The position numbers and the translations under genes are program-made. DNA of 64,000 nucleotides from Acidobacteriota bacterium (GTDB taxonomy: Bacteria; Acidobacteriota; Terriglobia; Acidiferrales; UBA7541): NCBI GenBank assembly GCA_021788095.1, contig JAJYLB010000013.1:26401-90400 (forward strand), in the 5' to 3' direction. Shown here one piece after another: positions 63,935 through 64,000 of this stretch. Every line of letters begins with the position of its first letter. The stretch's first letter is position 1. A model generated the notes under the pieces. That model saw nothing but the letters and a program-made list of their open reading frames with translations, made no database searches and was not told the origin of the DNA.

Positions 63935-64000
63935 GTACAAAGCCGTTGTTCACGCGGTTTTGAGACCAATCGGAGGCTTTCGCTTGGGTCACGATACCAC

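Overview
The window reads as a chromosomal stretch of a GC-rich Gram-negative bacterium. Its 16S gene, its mix of housekeeping and TonB/ExbB/ExbD genes, and its high GC fit Acidobacteriota best, but that placement is from memory and the 16S was not searched. Almost everything is ordinary core chromosome. There is no prophage, insertion sequence or CRISPR array.

Layout. 1-5.2 kb: a UbiA-family prenyltransferase (cut by the window edge) and UbiX, a YefM/YoeB toxin-antitoxin pair with its operator, a methyltransferase, LarB, and selenocysteine synthase SelA. 5.3-15.4 kb: purH, a TPR protein, ispE, prs, rplY, pth, rpsF, rpsR, rplI and dnaB. 15.5-31.9 kb: a PIN-TRAM protein, a cysteine-rich unknown, a SYLF protein, a PBP4-type carboxypeptidase, a LOG-family protein, mutS2, dnaG, rpoD, a DUF2231-like membrane protein, an OppD/OppF ATPase pair and a dipeptidyl-peptidase IV. 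32-44.5 kb: tgt-yajC-secD-secF, tonB-exbB-exbD-exbD-TPR lipoprotein, the bifunctional (p)ppGpp enzyme, an M1-like lipoprotein without its zinc motif, and RidA. 44.6-51.6 kb is more accessory: a penicillin-acylase-family enzyme, a macrodomain protein, a membrane alpha/beta hydrolase, a decayed di-haem oxidoreductase, an HTH remnant and a GIY-YIG gene. 51.6-54 kb: tRNA-Ile and a 16S rRNA gene on the minus strand with no 23S after them. 54.1-62.2 kb: a peroxiredoxin with an in-frame UGA, gatB, and a complete vitamin B12 uptake locus (btuF, btuC, btuD, btuB) with two cobalamin riboswitches. 62.5-64 kb: an AT-richer island with two nuclease-fold genes and a small conserved unknown.

Main discovery. 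At 54108-54584 (minus) the Bcp-type peroxiredoxin has TGA exactly where the peroxidatic cysteine codon should be (TPG-U-T). The frame is intact on both sides and a hairpin fitting a bacterial SECIS element starts 9 nt after the TGA. SelA, which makes Sec-tRNA, is encoded about 50 kb away in the same window. The gene is best read as a selenoprotein that standard gene calling would lose.

Other points worth attention: the 16S gene is separated from any 23S gene and has its own terminator before tRNA-Ile; a 22-bp duplication of the tRNA-Ile 3' end brackets the GIY-YIG gene; the two B12 riboswitches appear to use different expression platforms (termination versus ribosome-site hairpin); and a small inverted-repeat element lies in the btuF leader.
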